From Sporothrix humicola (taxonomy: Eukaryota > Ascomycota > Sordariomycetes > Ophiostomatales > Ophiostomataceae): a DNA stretch of 64,000 nt. Below are positions 62,017-64,000 of the stretch, one piece after another. Positions within the stretch are counted from its first letter, which is position 1. Each line of letters starts with the position of its first letter. Below the pieces are notes generated by a model. That model saw only the letters and a list, made by a program, of their open reading frames with translations, was not told the DNA's origin and searched no databases. The stretch covers positions 62,001 through 126,000 of the forward strand of contig WNYE01000065.1 in assembly GCA_021396245.1 (NCBI GenBank). Reading direction: 5' to 3'. The position numbers and the translations under genes are program-made.

Positions 62017-63864
62017 ATGTCTGCCAAACGCCCCAACTTCCTCGTGATTGTGGCCGACGACCTGGGCTTCTCGGACATCGGCTCGTTTGGCGGCGAGATC
62101 AACACGCCCAACCTCGACAAGCTGGCCCGCAATGGCATCCGGTTCACAGACTTCCACGCGGCCGCCGCCTGCTCGCCGTCGCGGGCCATGATCATGACGG
62201 GCACCGACCACCACATTGCCGGTCTGGGCAACTTGATTGAGTGGACCAACATTTCGGGCCAGAATGACCCCAATGGCACCATGTCGACGGCCGTGCAGCG
62301 CGGCATGCCCGGCTACGAGGGCTATTTAAATGAGCGCGTGGCGGCTGTGCCCGAGATTCTGCGGGACGCCGGCTACGAGACGCTGATGGCGGGCAAGTGG
62401 CACTTGGGCCTGACGCCCGAGCACAGCCCCAAGGCGCGCGGCTTCACGCGCAGCTTTGCGCACCTGCCGGCGTGCAGCAACCACTATGCGTACGAGCCGC
62501 AGCTGCAGGACCAGGACACGACGCCGGAATTCATGACGATGAGCTTTATTGCGCTGCACAGCGAGGACGGGCAGTATGTGCGCAAGCTGCCGGACGACTG
62601 GTACTCGTCCAACGGCTACGGCGACAAGATGCTACAGTACTTGAAGGACAGACAGGCCGCCAAGGAGAATGATGGTGAAGACACAAAACCCTTCTTCGGC
62701 TATCTTCCCTTCACTGCACCGCATTGGCCGCTACAGGCACCGCCGGAGCTTGTCAAAAAGTACCGCGGCGTGTACGATGATGGCCCCGACGCGCTGAGAC
62801 TGAAGCGCCTCGAGAACCTGAAGAAGCTGGGCATGGTCCCCAAGGACGTCGAGCCGCATCCCGTTGTCGCCGACGAGGTCAAAGAGTGGGCCGATCTGAC
62901 GGATGAAGAGCGCGCCAACTCGTGTCGTGCGATGGAGGTCTTTGCGGCCATGGTCGAGTGCATCGACATTAACGTCGGCAAAGTCGTCGACTACCTCGAG
63001 GAGACGGGCGAGCTGGACAACACTTTTGTGTGCTTCCTGTCGGACAACGGCGCCGAGGGCGCGGCCTACGAGGCGTACCCGATTGTGCAGAGCAGCATGA
63101 TCGGCCACCTGCAGAAGTACTACAACAACCACATCGACAACCTCGGCAACGGCGACTCGTTTATCTGGTACGGCCCGCGCTGGGCCCAGGCTGCCACCGC
63201 GCCCAGCCGGCTGTACAAGGCCTACACGACAGAAGGCGGCGTGCGCGTGCCCTTCCTGATGAAGCCCCCTGTCGGCTCGTCTTGGAACTCCGCGGCTGGC
63301 ACGGCCGACCCCGGCAGCATCACGCACCAGTTCGCCACCGTCATGGACATCGTCCCTACCATCCTCGACATGGCCGGCGTCCAACACCCCGCCCCGACCT
63401 ACCAGGGCCGTGAGATTGTCGGCATGCGCGGCAAGTCCATGGTGCCGTATCTATCCAGCACGTCCGAGCGCATCCACGACAAGGACTTTATCCACGGCTG
63501 GGAGACCTGCGGCCGCGCCGCCGTGCGCAAGGGCGACTGGAAGATTGTCTTTATCCCCAAGCCCAAGGGCACCGAGAAGTGGCAGCTGTATAACCTCGCC
63601 AAGGACCCCGGCGAGATCCACGATCTGGCCGAGCAAGAACCTGAGCGTCTCCAGGAGCTCATCAAACTGTGGGACCAGTATGTTTTGGAGACGGGGGTTG
63701 TCCCGCTGAGTCCCGAGCTCGGCAAGTGGATGGCCGCCATGGAGGAGCAGATGCCCGAGAATGCCTGGATCGAGTATGAGTACTGGAAAGACGGTGCCCG
63801 CGACGACCCGGCCGCTTTTACTAAGAAGATTCCCCGTTTTGAGCGCCGTGTGGTGGCTATGTAG
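62017..63864 (+). CDS. sulfatase (arylsulfatase family, formylglycine type)
   Basis: Single exon, 615 aa from ATG 62017 (an in-frame ATG at 61906 would add an unconserved 37 residues). The protein begins MSAKRPNFLVIVADDLGFSD: Asp14/Asp15 are the metal ligands at the start of every type I sulfatase. ACSPSRAMIMTG contains the CxPxR signature, with Cys52 the residue converted to formylglycine and Arg56 stabilising it. GKWHLGLTPEH is the second signature, and CFLSDNGAEG supplies the late metal-binding Asp-Asn pair. There is no signal peptide, so an intracellular arylsulfatase cleaving imported sulfate esters to release sulfate is most likely, as in sulfur scavenging. Activity needs a formylglycine-generating enzyme, which must be checked elsewhere in the genome. 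Divergent from an MFS carrier. A poly(A)-type AATAAA is at 63927. Confidence 0.93.
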   Translation: MSAKRPNFLVIVADDLGFSDIGSFGGEINTPNLDKLARNGIRFTDFHAAAACSPSRAMIMTGTDHHIAGLGNLIEWTNISGQNDPNGTMSTAVQRGMPGYEGYLNERVAAVPEILRDAGYETLMAGKWHLGLTPEHSPKARGFTRSFAHLPACSNHYAYEPQLQDQDTTPEFMTMSFIALHSEDGQYVRKLPDDWYSSNGYGDKMLQYLKDRQAAKENDGEDTKPFFGYLPFTAPHWPLQAPPELVKKYRGVYDDGPDALRLKRLENLKKLGMVPKDVEPHPVVADEVKEWADLTDEERANSCRAMEVFAAMVECIDINVGKVVDYLEETGELDNTFVCFLSDNGAEGAAYEAYPIVQSSMIGHLQKYYNNHIDNLGNGDSFIWYGPRWAQAATAPSRLYKAYTTEGGVRVPFLMKPPVGSSWNSAAGTADPGSITHQFATVMDIVPTILDMAGVQHPAPTYQGREIVGMRGKSMVPYLSSTSERIHDKDFIHGWETCGRAAVRKGDWKIVFIPKPKGTEKWQLYNLAKDPGEIHDLAEQEPERLQELIKLWDQYVLETGVVPLSPELGKWMAAMEEQMPENAWIEYEYWKDGARDDPAAFTKKIPRFERRVVAM

Positions 63865-64000
63865 GGAGTGTGAGGTGTTGCTTTTGCATGGTGTGCGATG
63901 TATTTATATGACTTGATAGAAGCGTAAATAAAATTGGGATGAGCTCACCTTGTGGTGTATAGAAATCAATGCTTTGTCATGAGTGTCTATTTGGTCCTTG
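63865..64000. other. right-edge 3' flank of the sulfatase gene
   Basis: Only the 3' untranslated region is visible, with AATAAA at 63927-63932. No further gene starts before the window ends. Confidence 0.5.

Overview
This is a 64 kb stretch of nuclear DNA from a filamentous ascomycete (Pezizomycotina, most likely Sordariomycetes; an Ophiostomatales/Sporothrix-like origin is only a guess). The evidence is short GT-AG introns (about 50-150 nt) with CTAAC-type branch sites, five Zn2Cys6 regulators, expanded MFS families, C/G-rich third codon positions and dispersed promoters with occasional TATA boxes. I support 27 protein-coding genes. I found no convincing functional RNA gene, no CRISPR array and no intact transposon.

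Left end (1-5.7 kb) is conserved core: a Tim17/22/23-type membrane protein, mitochondrial proline dehydrogenase, and the KEOPS subunit Cgi121. An AT-rich island (about 5.7-6.65 kb, near 20% GC in part) holds short direct repeats and a decayed tRNA-like sequence. It separates the core from an accessory region that fills the rest of the window.

Accessory block A (6.7-25.1 kb) looks catabolic: a zinc-less MDR oxidoreductase, a RidA-amine oxidase fusion, an AmdR-like Zn2Cys6 factor, an amidase, a cyclase-family hydrolase, an UNC93-like transporter, an intracellular carboxylesterase and a second Zn2Cys6 factor. I infer uptake and breakdown of a nitrogenous compound (amide, lactam or amine). Block B (27.6-40.6 kb) has a secreted carboxylesterase, a class III aminotransferase divergent from an MFS sugar-porter-like carrier, a serine beta-lactamase-like hydrolase, a Zn2Cys6 factor divergent from an atypical SDR, and a DHA1-type MFS exporter. 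Block C (41.3-59.3 kb) has a Zn2Cys6 factor, an FAD monooxygenase, a DUF3425-type bZIP, a classical SDR, a Baeyer-Villiger-type monooxygenase, a TRI12-like MFS exporter and a regulator with two tandem Zn2Cys6 clusters. It resembles a tailoring or detoxification cluster with no PKS, NRPS or terpene backbone gene in view. The right end (59.5-64 kb) pairs a quinate/sugar-type MFS transporter with a divergent sulfatase.

The layout is unusually regular: nine head-to-head gene pairs share upstream regions of roughly 0.56-1.9 kb, while all eight convergent ends lie within about 300 nt. Five of the six transcription factors are divergent from an enzyme or transporter gene. The most distinctive single observations are the RidA-amine oxidase fusion lacking the RidA catalytic arginine, the tandem Zn2Cys6 regulator, and a predicted 5-nt microexon in the right-hand MFS transporter.
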